A DNA stretch of 9,932 nucleotides from contig JAGOGF010000096.1 in the NCBI GenBank assembly GCA_017996845.1, forward strand, positions 1 through 9,932. The letters run 5' to 3'. The DNA is from Butyrivibrio sp. (GTDB lineage Bacteria; Bacillota_A; Clostridia; Lachnospirales; Lachnospiraceae). The position numbers were made by a program, and so were the translations under genes. Below, piece after piece: positions 1 to 5,950 of the stretch (its first letter is position 1; each line of letters starts with the position of its first letter). A model generated the notes under the pieces. That model had not been told where the DNA came from, did no database searches, and saw only the letters and a list, made by a program, of their open reading frames with translations.

Positions 1-18
1 TCGTGACGTTTCCGCCTG

Positions 19-212
19 GGGTGCTCGGCAACTCCTGTGTGTTTTGAACCTACATTTACTTTAAACGGGAATCCTAAATTTCTTTTGTTAATGTCACGCC
101 TTCGGCCCTGCACATGTGCAGACCAGCTATGGGAGAGGAAGACAGAGATAAGAGCTGCGGTAACCCACCTGGCATAAGCTAGGAGTCAAAATGCAGGAAC
201 CGGCATCATCGG
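19..212 (+). ncRNA. ssrS: 6S RNA (ssrS-like), approximate ends
   Basis: This looks like a Firmicutes 6S RNA, which binds the housekeeping RNA polymerase holoenzyme and mimics an open promoter. The sequence shows a long rod-shaped fold closed by distant arms: GTGC 21-24 with GCAT 203-206, CGG 26-28 with CCG 200-202, TCCTG 33-37 with CAGGA 194-198, and TTTTGA 42-47 with TCAAAA 186-191. The interior is largely unpaired and the apical part carries a perfect palindrome at 108-121 (CTGCAC/GTGCAG). The phrases TTTTGAACCTACA near the 5' side and GGTAACCCACCTGG near the 3' side match my memory of clostridial 6S RNAs. There is no open reading frame of note here. The 5' end is uncertain and could begin before the window; the 3' end is set by the closing arm and the hairpin that follows. 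The identification rests on fold and recalled motifs, not on a covariance model. Confidence 0.66.
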
Positions 213-230
213 GTACATCGTATAATTTTG

Positions 231-269
231 TGCAAAAAGGAAGGTCGCGCTCGCAACCTTCCTTTTGCA
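231..269 (+). terminator. Hairpin terminator after the 6S-like RNA
   Basis: Arms 231-245 and 256-269 pair as TGC-AAAAGGAAGGT with ACCTTCCTTTTGCA, with one bulged A at 234 and a ten-base loop. The A-tract and U-tract lie inside the stem (AAAA 235-238, TTTT 263-266), a common arrangement in intrinsic terminators. It fits termination of the upstream RNA and lies wholly upstream of the chosen start of the next gene. Confidence 0.6.
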
Positions 270-308
270 GATTTAAGCAGTAAATATTCATCTTTGCAGG
301 GAGAAAAT

Positions 309-1199
309 ATGAAAATAAAGAAAGGGCTGATCAGACTGGCATATGATTTTGCAGATAAAATGTCCAGAAAAAATATTGGGGCATTTGCAGCCAGTACGGC
401 TTTTTTCTTTTTCCTGTCATTGATACCGATTCTGATACTGCTATCATCCCTTCTTCCATACACGCATTTGAGAGAGATCGATCTGATTAATGCAGTTACA
501 GCATTAACACCCGATATTGCAGATGGTATGGTAACGCAGACAATTCAGGAAGCATACGAGAAATCAGGCGGGATTTTGTCGGTTTCCATCATTGTGACGA
601 TTTGGTCAGCCGCAAAGGGGATGCTGGCATTGATCAATGGAATGAATGCGATCTATGAAGTGGAAGAACACAGAAATTATTTTTATCTTCGCTTTATTGC
701 CTCTGTTTATACGGTTGCGATGATGATTCTTGTAGTGATGATGTTACTGCTGCTTGTTTTTGGCGGTATTTTCAGGAGATTTCTGGATGCAAGTTTTCCG
801 AAACTTCATTTTTTGACGCTGATTCTGCTGCACAGCAGGGTTTTGATCGTGATTGCACTTGCAATTCTGTTATTTGCACTGATCTATACCTATATTCCCA
901 GTATCAAACAGAAGTTTTTATACCAGCTTCCCGGCGCTGTGTTTTCGGCAGTTGCATGGGGAATTTTCTCTTTTTTCTTTTCTCTGTTTGTTACACATGT
1001 GCAATCTTACAGTGCCTATTATGGAAGTCTTGCAACGCTTGTTATTACCATGTTCTGGTTGTACTGCTGCGTTTACATTCTGATGATTGGAGGGCATATC
1101 AATTGCTATTTTCATCCTGCTGTAAAGGTTCTGTATACAGAATATCATCATAATCGTGTCCGGAGACAAATTGACCGCAAAATCGGAAGAGAGCACTAA
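309..1199 (+). CDS. YihY/virulence factor BrkB family membrane protein
   Basis: This is a 296-residue integral membrane protein of the YihY/BrkB (formerly RNase BN-like) family, whose biochemical role is not settled. About six hydrophobic segments are visible, near residues 26-50, 90-112, 130-153, 172-196, 208-229 and 240-262. Two family signatures are present: the N-terminal AASTAFFFFLSLIP stretch at 27-40, and the C-terminal SAYYGSLATL to GGHIN region at about 235-265. The tail is basic and probably cytoplasmic. I chose ATG 309 because AGGGAG at 298-303 lies five bases upstream. An in-frame ATG at 228 would place 27 residues of coding sequence across the preceding terminator hairpin and has no good ribosome binding site. 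Length is normal for the family. No terminator is evident after the stop. The old RNase BN label for this family is a known misannotation and should not be applied. Confidence 0.93.
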   Translation: MKIKKGLIRLAYDFADKMSRKNIGAFAASTAFFFFLSLIPILILLSSLLPYTHLREIDLINAVTALTPDIADGMVTQTIQEAYEKSGGILSVSIIVTIWSAAKGMLALINGMNAIYEVEEHRNYFYLRFIASVYTVAMMILVVMMLLLLVFGGIFRRFLDASFPKLHFLTLILLHSRVLIVIALAILLFALIYTYIPSIKQKFLYQLPGAVFSAVAWGIFSFFFSLFVTHVQSYSAYYGSLATLVITMFWLYCCVYILMIGGHINCYFHPAVKVLYTEYHHNRVRRQIDRKIGREH

Positions 1200-1229
1200 A
1201 TATGGGTGGTTCAATTAACACTGCTGGTG

Positions 1230-1235
1230 TATAAT
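1230..1235 (+). promoter_or_regulatory. Possible -10 box for the small Cys-rich protein gene
   Basis: A perfect TATAAT lies in the 150-base gap downstream of the YihY-family gene. The -35 match at the proper distance (TGGTTC, 1207-1212, 17-base spacer) is poor. If used, it gives a leader of about 108 bases. Apart from this and the ribosome binding site I see nothing convincing in 1200-1349. Confidence 0.3.
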
Positions 1236-1349
1236 TATATTGTTGCATCCGGGAATGAATTTGATAACGGGGTTGCAAGGTACAAGTGTTATTTTAAATG
1301 AGACAAAGTTGTGGTGCGCCGGACAACAGCGCAGAAATGAGGAAATCAT

Positions 1350-1562
1350 ATGGATAAAATGATGGAATACTGGAATGCACTGGAAGAAAACGAATTTGAT
1401 GGAAAGAAACTGGCATTTGTTGCTGCAATTTGTATGCTTGCAGGAATCATTATCGGGATGCTGATCAGTCCCAGAAAAACCAGAATCAAGAATTATAACG
1501 AATGCAGTGATGACTGTGACTGTGATTGCAGTGATGATTGTGAATGCAGTTGCGGAAAGTAA
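1350..1562 (+). CDS. Small single-pass membrane protein with Cys/Asp-rich tail
   Basis: I do not recognise a named family for this 70-residue protein. It starts at an ATG with GAGGA at 1339-1343, six bases upstream. Residues 1-20 are hydrophilic and mostly acidic. Residues 21-40 form one hydrophobic segment (AFVAAICMLAGIIIGMLI) with Gly spacing that could allow packing. A basic patch follows (PRKTRIKN, 41-48). The last 20 residues hold seven Cys interleaved with Asp/Glu. The tail is built from an internal repeat: the codons for CSDDCDCD at 1503-1526 recur as CSDDCECS at 1527-1550. By the positive-inside rule the Cys tail should face the cytoplasm. Metal or redox binding by the tail is an inference from composition only. 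Reading-frame quality, ribosome binding site and a clear membrane segment support a real gene. No terminator separates it from the T-box promoter that starts nine bases after its stop. Confidence 0.75.
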   Translation: MDKMMEYWNALEENEFDGKKLAFVAAICMLAGIIIGMLISPRKTRIKNYNECSDDCDCDCSDDCECSCGK

Positions 1563-1570
1563 AATCAGGC

Positions 1571-1599
1571 TTGACTTTTACAACAGACGAAACTAAAAT
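1571..1599 (+). promoter_or_regulatory. Promoter of the T-box/pheST transcript
   Basis: TTGACT (1571-1576) and TAAAAT (1594-1599) are separated by exactly 17 bases, a near-consensus sigma-A-type promoter. Predicted transcription start is about 1606, just before the T-box leader. Confidence 0.8.
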
Positions 1600-1605
1600 G
1601 TTAAA

Positions 1606-1905
1606 CATAAAATGCAGTGAAGGTGTCGTACATACCGGATGAATCCGGCATACGGACAAGACTTATTTTCCTATGGAAATGGAAAGAGACAGAAGGTCAT
1701 CGGCTGGAAGCCTTCTGAGGTAAAGATAAGATCTGAAAATTCGCACCGGAGCAGTTCAGAGGAAGCAGATATAGAATAAGGTCTGTGGTAGTCTGGAACG
1801 TGAACGCACGTTAAGCGTATTAAGTGCCTGTGATAAAACAGGAATCAGGGTGGTACCACGGAGTAAATTCGTCCCTTGCATCTTTGCAGATGCAGGGGAC
1901 TTTTT
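1606..1905 (+). promoter_or_regulatory. T-box riboswitch, probably tRNA-Phe specific
   Basis: The leader senses uncharged tRNA and controls readthrough into pheST. The conserved T-box AGGGTGGTACCACG is at 1847-1860. Its UGGU bulge would pair with an ACCA tRNA end, consistent with the A discriminator of tRNA-Phe. A strong terminator follows at 1871-1905, and the T-box region can instead form the antiterminator. The likely Stem I base pairs GGTG 1622-1625 with CACC 1744-1747, and a distal hairpin CAGAAGG/CCTTCTG lies at 1690-1717. The likely specifier codon is TTC (Phe) at 1740-1742, after GAAAA on the 3' side of Stem I. The T-box and terminator are seen directly. The specifier assignment is an inference supported by the downstream genes. 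A covariance-model fit would fix the exact ends and stems. Confidence 0.92.
1871..1905 (+). terminator. Regulated intrinsic terminator of the T-box leader
   Basis: A perfect stem (13 pairs, one of them T-G) joins 1871-1883 (GTCCCTTGCATCT) to 1888-1900 (AGATGCAGGGGAC) with loop TTGC, followed directly by TTTTT (1901-1905). It should form when charged tRNA-Phe is abundant and stop transcription before pheS. Confidence 0.93.
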
Positions 1906-1908
1906 GCG

Positions 1909-2034
1909 TGCATAAGCAGAGCCATGTGGCAGCGAGACCTTTTGCGTGCTAGCACAGGCAAAAGGTTGCGGTGACATATGGCGAGCAACACGACCGAGGA
2001 ATCGAAGATTCCGCAGGTGGTGTCTGCTTATGCA
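1909..2034. repeat. Structured intergenic repeat element (three-way-junction fold)
   Basis: An outer stem of 12 perfect pairs joins 1909-1920 to 2023-2034 (TGCATAAGCAGA with TCTGCTTATGCA). It encloses an adjoining long hairpin with 25-base arms 1921-1945 and 1958-1982. That hairpin has 20 Watson-Crick pairs, two G-U pairs and three mismatches, with the nine innermost pairs perfect (ACCTTTTGC/GCAAAAGGT). A short hairpin follows at 1998-2012 (GGAATC-GAA-GATTCC). The whole forms a three-way junction starting four bases after the T-box terminator T-run. There is no coding sequence. It resembles a palindromic, MITE- or REP-like dispersed element, but only one full copy is in the window, so that class is an inference. 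Its strand is undefined because inverted symmetry makes both strands foldable. Confidence 0.6.
1916..1958 (+). repeat. 43-bp direct repeat, copy 1
   Basis: This 43-base stretch, from GCAGAGCCATGTGG to GTGCTAGCACAGG, is identical to 2047-2089. It contains the 5' arm of the long hairpin and a ten-base palindrome GTGCTAGCAC at 1946-1955. The copies are offset by 131 bases, so the layout is a partial tandem duplication of the element. Confidence 0.9.
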
Positions 2035-2046
2035 GACAAAGTAAGG

Positions 2047-2089
2047 GCAGAGCCATGTGGCAGCGAGACCTTTTGCGTGCTAGCACAGG
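2047..2089 (+). repeat. 43-bp direct repeat, copy 2
   Basis: Identical to 1916-1958. Only the 5' arm of the hairpin is repeated here; no 3' arm follows. Its segment 2052-2076 can also pair with the 3' arm at 1958-1982, so two mutually exclusive folds are possible in the pheS leader. The pheS ribosome binding site begins about 40 bases downstream. Confidence 0.9.
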
Positions 2090-2143
2090 TTTTGCTGAAT
2101 TTTGGAAGTGTATCAGTATTAGGATGACAAAGGAGAAAGTCAT

Positions 2144-3166
2144 ATGATGAAGGAAAAACTGGATCAGATCAGGGATGAAGCGCTTAGACAGATCAAAGAA
2201 ACAGAAAGTTCGGAGAAACTGAATGATATCAGAGTTGCTTTTCTTGGAAAAAAAGGTGAACTGACGGGAATCTTAAAGAGCATGAAGGATGTTGCTCCGG
2301 AAGACCGGCCAAAGGTCGGACAGATGGTAAATGATACCAGAGCGGAGATAGAGAAAGTTCTGGAAGAATCCAAAAATATAATGGAGTCGGCAATCCGTGA
2401 AGCCAGAATGAAAGCGGAAGTGATTGATGTAACGCTTCCTGCCAAGAAAAATAAAGTAGGGCACAGACATCCCAATACGATCGCACTGGAAGAAGTGGAA
2501 CGTGTTTTTGTGGGGATGGGATATGAAGTTGTGGAAGGACCTGAAGTAGAAAAGGACTACTACAATTTCGAAGCGTTGAATATCCCGGCGGATCATCCGG
2601 CAAAGGATGAACAGGATACTTTTTATATCAATGCGGATCTGCTGCTTAGAACACAAACGTCTTCTACACAGGTACATGAAATGGAAAAAGGACGGATTCC
2701 GATCAAAATGATTGCACCGGGAAGAGTATTTCGCGCAGATGAAGTTGACGCAACACATTCCCCATCATTCCATCAGGTAGAGGGGCTTGTAGTAGATAAG
2801 AATATCACTTTTGCAGATTTAAAGGGAACACTGGCAGAATTTTCAAAGCAGATTTTTGGACCGGATACAAAGGTGAAATTCAGACCGCATCATTTCCCGT
2901 TTACAGAACCCAGTGCGGAAATGGATGTCAGTTGTTTTAAATGCGGCGGAAAGGGTTGCAGATTCTGCAAAGGAGAAGGATGGATCGAAATTCTTGGCTG
3001 TGGTATGGTACATCCGCATGTGCTTGAAATGAGCGGGATAGATCCTAAAGAATATACAGGCTTTGCATTTGGAGTTGGGCTGGAAAGAATCGCACTTCTG
3101 AAATATGAAATTGACGATATGCGTTTGTTATATGAGAACGATATCCGTTTTCTGAAACAATTTTAA
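2144..3166 (+). CDS. pheS: Phenylalanine--tRNA ligase alpha subunit
   Basis: PheS is the catalytic subunit of the heterotetrameric class II phenylalanyl-tRNA synthetase, which charges tRNA-Phe using ATP in the cytoplasm. The 340 residues match the usual length. The N-terminal part to about residue 85 is the helical coiled-coil arm that contacts tRNA. The catalytic core follows, with motif 2 at 193-214 (GRVFRADEVDATHSPSFHQ), the substrate-pocket run FRPHHFPFTEPSAE at 246-259, and motif 3 at 306-318 (GFAFGVGLERIAL). A Cys cluster, C264, C267, C272 and C275, gives a zinc-ribbon-like insert also known in Bacillus PheS. Two adjacent ATGs occur at 2144 and 2147. I chose the first because AAAGGAG at 2129-2135 is then eight bases away. 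Expression should be controlled by the upstream T-box, and pheT follows after 88 bases. Confidence 0.98.
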   Translation: MMKEKLDQIRDEALRQIKETESSEKLNDIRVAFLGKKGELTGILKSMKDVAPEDRPKVGQMVNDTRAEIEKVLEESKNIMESAIREARMKAEVIDVTLPAKKNKVGHRHPNTIALEEVERVFVGMGYEVVEGPEVEKDYYNFEALNIPADHPAKDEQDTFYINADLLLRTQTSSTQVHEMEKGRIPIKMIAPGRVFRADEVDATHSPSFHQVEGLVVDKNITFADLKGTLAEFSKQIFGPDTKVKFRPHHFPFTEPSAEMDVSCFKCGGKGCRFCKGEGWIEILGCGMVHPHVLEMSGIDPKEYTGFAFGVGLERIALLKYEIDDMRLLYENDIRFLKQF

Positions 3167-3254
3167 AGAGTTGTCAGTAAAAAAATAAATGTGTTCCGGA
3201 AATTGAAAACGGAATTACATCATAATCAATTCAGAATTTTTCGGAGGAAAATAA

Positions 3255-5669
3255 ATGAACGCATCATTATCATGGATAAAGGCATATGTTCCGGATCTAA
3301 ATTGTAACGATCAGGAATTTTTTGATGCAATGACTCTTTCAGGGACAAAGGGAGAGAGCTATGCAAGGCTTGATAAAAATCTTGAAAAAATTGTTGTTGG
3401 TCAGATTGAGAGTATAGAAGCACACCCCGATGCAGAAAAACTTGTGATATGTCAGGTGAACATCGGGACAGAAATGGTTCAGATCGTTACGGGTGCCAGC
3501 AATATGAAGACCGGAGACAAGGTTCCGGTAGTACTTGACGGGGGACGTGTGGCAGGCGGACATGATGGAAGTGCTATGCCGCAGGACGGAATTAAAATCA
3601 GTGCAGGAAAACTCAGAGGGATTCCCAGTAACGGGATGATGTGTTCGATTGAAGAGCTAGGTTCCAGCAGGGAATTTTATCCGGAAGCGCCAGAGGATGG
3701 ACTGTATATTTTTGAAAATGATGTACAGGTTGGAGCGGATGCTGCAGAAGTTCTTGGCCTGCGGGATACAGTTTTTGAATATGAAGTTACGTCAAACAGG
3801 GTGGATTGTTACAGTATACTGGGAATTGCAAGGGAAGCTGCGGCAACTTATAATTTGCCTTTCTATCTGCCGCAGGTTCAGGTTACGGAGAATGCAGAAA
3901 AGACATCCGATTATATTTCTGTAGAAGTGAAGGATACGGATCTCTGCAGCAGATATTGTGCAAGAGTTGTGACAGACATCAAAATTGCACCTTCACCAAA
4001 GTGGATGCAGAGGAGACTTGCTGCCTGCGGGATCAGGCCGATCAATAATCTGGTCGATATTACCAACTATATCATGCTTGAGTATGGTCAGCCGATGCAT
4101 GCGTATAATCTGGATACTGTTGCAGGACATCATATTATTGTAAAGAGAGCAGCCGATGGAGAGACGTTCACAACGCTCGACGGACAGGAAAGAAAGCTGG
4201 ACTCTGAAGTTCTGATGATCTGCGATGCAGAAAAGGAAATCGGGATAGCAGGTATCATGGGTGGTGAGAATTCGATGATCACTGATGACGTAAAAACGGT
4301 TCTGTTCGAGGCGGCAACTTTTAACGGCCCCAATATCAGAAAGAGTGCAAAGCGAATCGGGCTGCGGACCGATGCATCAGGTTATTTTGAGAAAGGGCTT
4401 GATCCTGCCAACGCGGTAGATGCTATTAATCGTGCCTGTCAGCTGATTACAGAGCTGGGATGCGGAAAAGTGGCGGCGGGTATTGTGGAAGAAGGCCTTC
4501 CACTTGCACCGCTTAAGAAAATAGCGCTTGAACCGGAAAGAATCAATGCACTTCTGGGAACGGATATCAGCAGAGATGATATGGTTGCCATTTTAAAGCG
4601 TGAGCAGATCAGCGTGGATGAAGAAGAAATTGTCATCCCAAGTTTTCGTCAGGATCTGAATCAGATGTGTGATATTGCTGAAGAAATAGCGAGATTTTAC
4701 GGATATGATAAGATACCGTCGACGCTTCCGGAAAGCAGTGCAACAACAGGCAAGCTGACTTTTAAGATGAGAGTGGAAGCAAAAGCGCGTGAGGTAGCAC
4801 AGTTCTGCGGATTTTCACAGGCGTATACCTATTCCTTTGAAAGCCCCAAGGTGTTTGATAAACTTCTCCTGCCTGAAAATGCAGCGGAAAGACAGTGTAT
4901 TCGCATATCCAATCCGCTGGGAGAGGATTTTTCCGTAATGAGAACAATTTCTCTGAATGGGATGCTGACATCGCTTGCAACAAATTATAACAGAAGAAAC
5001 AAAGATGTTCGTCTTTACGAGATGGGGAATATATATCTTGCAAAACAACTTCCGCTGACAGCGCTTCCCGATGAAAGAATGCAGCTGACACTTGGCTTTT
5101 ATGGAGAAGGTGATTTTTACAGCATGAAGGGTGTAATTGAAGAACTGCTTGACAGTATCGGGATGCTGGATAAGGTTGAATATGATCCCAAGGCAGAGAA
5201 ACCGTTTCTGCATCCCGGCAGACAGGCAAAGGTTATTTATGACGGAGAAACGCTGGGTTATCTGGGACAGGTTCATCCACAGGTTTGTGATAATTATGGC
5301 ATTGACACACACGTTTATATTGCGGTAATGGATATGCCGGCAATCATGTTGCATGCATCATTTGATCGCATATACACTGGAATTGCAAAATTCCCCGCAG
5401 TGACAAGAGATCTCAGTATGGTGGTTCCGAGAGAAATTCTTGCAGGTGAAATTGAGCGTATCATACGGTTACGAGGTGGGAAGATCCTGGAATCACTGGA
5501 ATTGTTCGATATATATGAAGGTGCGCAAATCAAGCCAGGCTATAAATCAATGGCATATTCTTTAAGCTTTAGAGATAAGGAAAAAACGCTTTCCGATGAG
5601 GATGTCAGTATGGCAATGAAAAAGATCCTGAATGGTCTTGAAAGTATGAAGATTGAGCTCAGAAGTTAA
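3255..5669 (+). CDS. pheT: Phenylalanine--tRNA ligase beta subunit
   Basis: PheT partners with PheS in phenylalanyl-tRNA synthetase. It supports tRNA binding and edits Tyr-tRNA-Phe. The 804 residues are the normal length for the full bacterial form. In order: an EMAPII-like tRNA-binding domain at about 40-150 (VVGQIESIEAHPDAEKL); a B3/4 editing domain at about 220-385, including GIRPINNLVDITNYIM; a B5 domain at about 423-490, ending in EEIARFYGYDKIP; a catalytic-like core; and a C-terminal FDX-ACB anticodon-binding domain from about 712 to the end (FPAVTRDLSMVV, GYKSMAYSLSFRD). ATG 3255 has GGAGGA at 3243-3248, six bases upstream. The 88-base gap after pheS contains no convincing terminator, only a weak five-pair hairpin (3194-3198 with 3210-3214), so both genes should share the T-box transcript. 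Confidence 0.98.
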   Translation: MNASLSWIKAYVPDLNCNDQEFFDAMTLSGTKGESYARLDKNLEKIVVGQIESIEAHPDAEKLVICQVNIGTEMVQIVTGASNMKTGDKVPVVLDGGRVAGGHDGSAMPQDGIKISAGKLRGIPSNGMMCSIEELGSSREFYPEAPEDGLYIFENDVQVGADAAEVLGLRDTVFEYEVTSNRVDCYSILGIAREAAATYNLPFYLPQVQVTENAEKTSDYISVEVKDTDLCSRYCARVVTDIKIAPSPKWMQRRLAACGIRPINNLVDITNYIMLEYGQPMHAYNLDTVAGHHIIVKRAADGETFTTLDGQERKLDSEVLMICDAEKEIGIAGIMGGENSMITDDVKTVLFEAATFNGPNIRKSAKRIGLRTDASGYFEKGLDPANAVDAINRACQLITELGCGKVAAGIVEEGLPLAPLKKIALEPERINALLGTDISRDDMVAILKREQISVDEEEIVIPSFRQDLNQMCDIAEEIARFYGYDKIPSTLPESSATTGKLTFKMRVEAKAREVAQFCGFSQAYTYSFESPKVFDKLLLPENAAERQCIRISNPLGEDFSVMRTISLNGMLTSLATNYNRRNKDVRLYEMGNIYLAKQLPLTALPDERMQLTLGFYGEGDFYSMKGVIEELLDSIGMLDKVEYDPKAEKPFLHPGRQAKVIYDGETLGYLGQVHPQVCDNYGIDTHVYIAVMDMPAIMLHASFDRIYTGIAKFPAVTRDLSMVVPREILAGEIERIIRLRGGKILESLELFDIYEGAQIKPGYKSMAYSLSFRDKEKTLSDEDVSMAMKKILNGLESMKIELRS

Positions 5670-5687
5670 GAAAGAAAACAAAATAAT

Positions 5688-5738
5688 GCTTAAGACAAAT
5701 GCCTGCCGGGAATGTTCCGACAGGCATTTGTCTTAAGC
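5688..5738. terminator. Perfect 18-bp inverted repeat after pheT, likely terminator
   Basis: The arms at 5688-5705 (GCTTAAGACAAATGCCTG) and 5721-5738 are perfect reverse complements, with a 15-base loop that can pair further. There is no T-run after the 3' arm on the + strand. The U-rich part (ATTTGTCTT) lies inside the arm instead. On the - strand the hairpin is followed by a T-rich run, the complement of the A-rich 5669-5687. It is therefore symmetric and could stop transcription from either side. A terminator for pheST is the simplest reading. Confidence 0.7.
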
Positions 5739-5755
5739 CGGATGAAAAAACCACA

Positions 5756-5784
5756 TTGTTCCATGGATGCGCATATTGTATAAT
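5756..5784 (+). promoter_or_regulatory. Promoter candidate upstream of the M18 aminopeptidase gene
   Basis: TTGTTC (5756-5761) and a perfect TATAAT (5779-5784) have a 17-base spacer. The -35 matches consensus only in TTG. It lies just downstream of the pheT terminator and would give a leader of about 160 bases. Confidence 0.55.
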
Positions 5785-5805
5785 GAAAGAAAAAAATGCT
5801 ATAAT
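5776..5805 (+). promoter_or_regulatory. Second, overlapping promoter candidate
   Basis: A second perfect TATAAT (5800-5805) lies 21 bases after the first. Its best -35 is TTGTAT (5776-5781) with an 18-base spacer, which overlaps the first -10 box, so the two could not be occupied at once. It would give a leader of about 140 bases. Confidence 0.45.
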
Positions 5806-5854
5806 TGGAAGGTCGTTCACAGAACAAAAATCAATGAAAAAAGTGGTGTGTTAA

Positions 5855-5938
5855 GTTTGAAGAATCTGATTTTCAAACACGGGATTCGCGCTGCGCACGA
5901 TCCTGAACCATCAGCTAATACGTAAGTACAGTCGCAGC
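5855..5938 (+). other. Folded 5' leader of the aminopeptidase mRNA (candidate)
   Basis: Hairpin GTTTGAA 5855-5861 with TTCAAAC 5872-5878 is followed by a stem GCTGCG 5890-5895 with CGCAGC 5933-5938. The second stem encloses two small hairpins, CTGA-ACCA-TCAG at 5903-5914 and TAC-GTAA-GTA at 5919-5928. The ribosome binding site GAGGTG (5941-5946) comes right after the closing stem. I do not recognise a known riboswitch class. The individual stems are short, so the fold is tentative. Confidence 0.3.
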
Positions 5939-5950
5939 ATGAGGTGAAAA

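Noticed and set aside
221..226. Perfect TATAAT between the 6S-like RNA and the YihY-family gene
   Set aside because: The sequence 17 bases upstream (AACCGG) is no -35 box, and transcription from it would run straight into the terminator hairpin. It is an AT-rich coincidence unless start-site mapping says otherwise.
228..308. In-frame 27-residue N-terminal extension of the YihY-family protein from ATG 228
   Set aside because: It runs through the terminator hairpin at 231-269 and lacks a ribosome binding site, whereas ATG 309 has AGGGAG five bases upstream and begins at the family's usual N terminus.
1241..1288. Weak inverted repeat TTGCA/TGCAA after the YihY-family gene as a terminator
   Set aside because: Only five pairs with a very long loop and no T-run; not supportable as a terminator.
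1916..2089. CRISPR-like repeat pair
   Set aside because: Only two copies exist, 88 bases apart, and the intervening sequence is itself part of the folded element; there are no cas genes nearby.
1756..2143. Short - strand open frames across the T-box and repeat element
   Set aside because: They are explained by the T-box terminator and the palindromic repeat, and no ribosome binding site or domain supports them.
2273..2758. 161-codon open frame on the - strand within pheS
   Set aside because: It is the antisense shadow of pheS with no recognisable domain; pheS motifs account for the conserved codons.
4815..5354. 179-codon open frame on the - strand within pheT
   Set aside because: It is the antisense shadow of the conserved pheT core, is rich in Cys, His and Ile of no domain pattern, and has no promoter or ribosome site.
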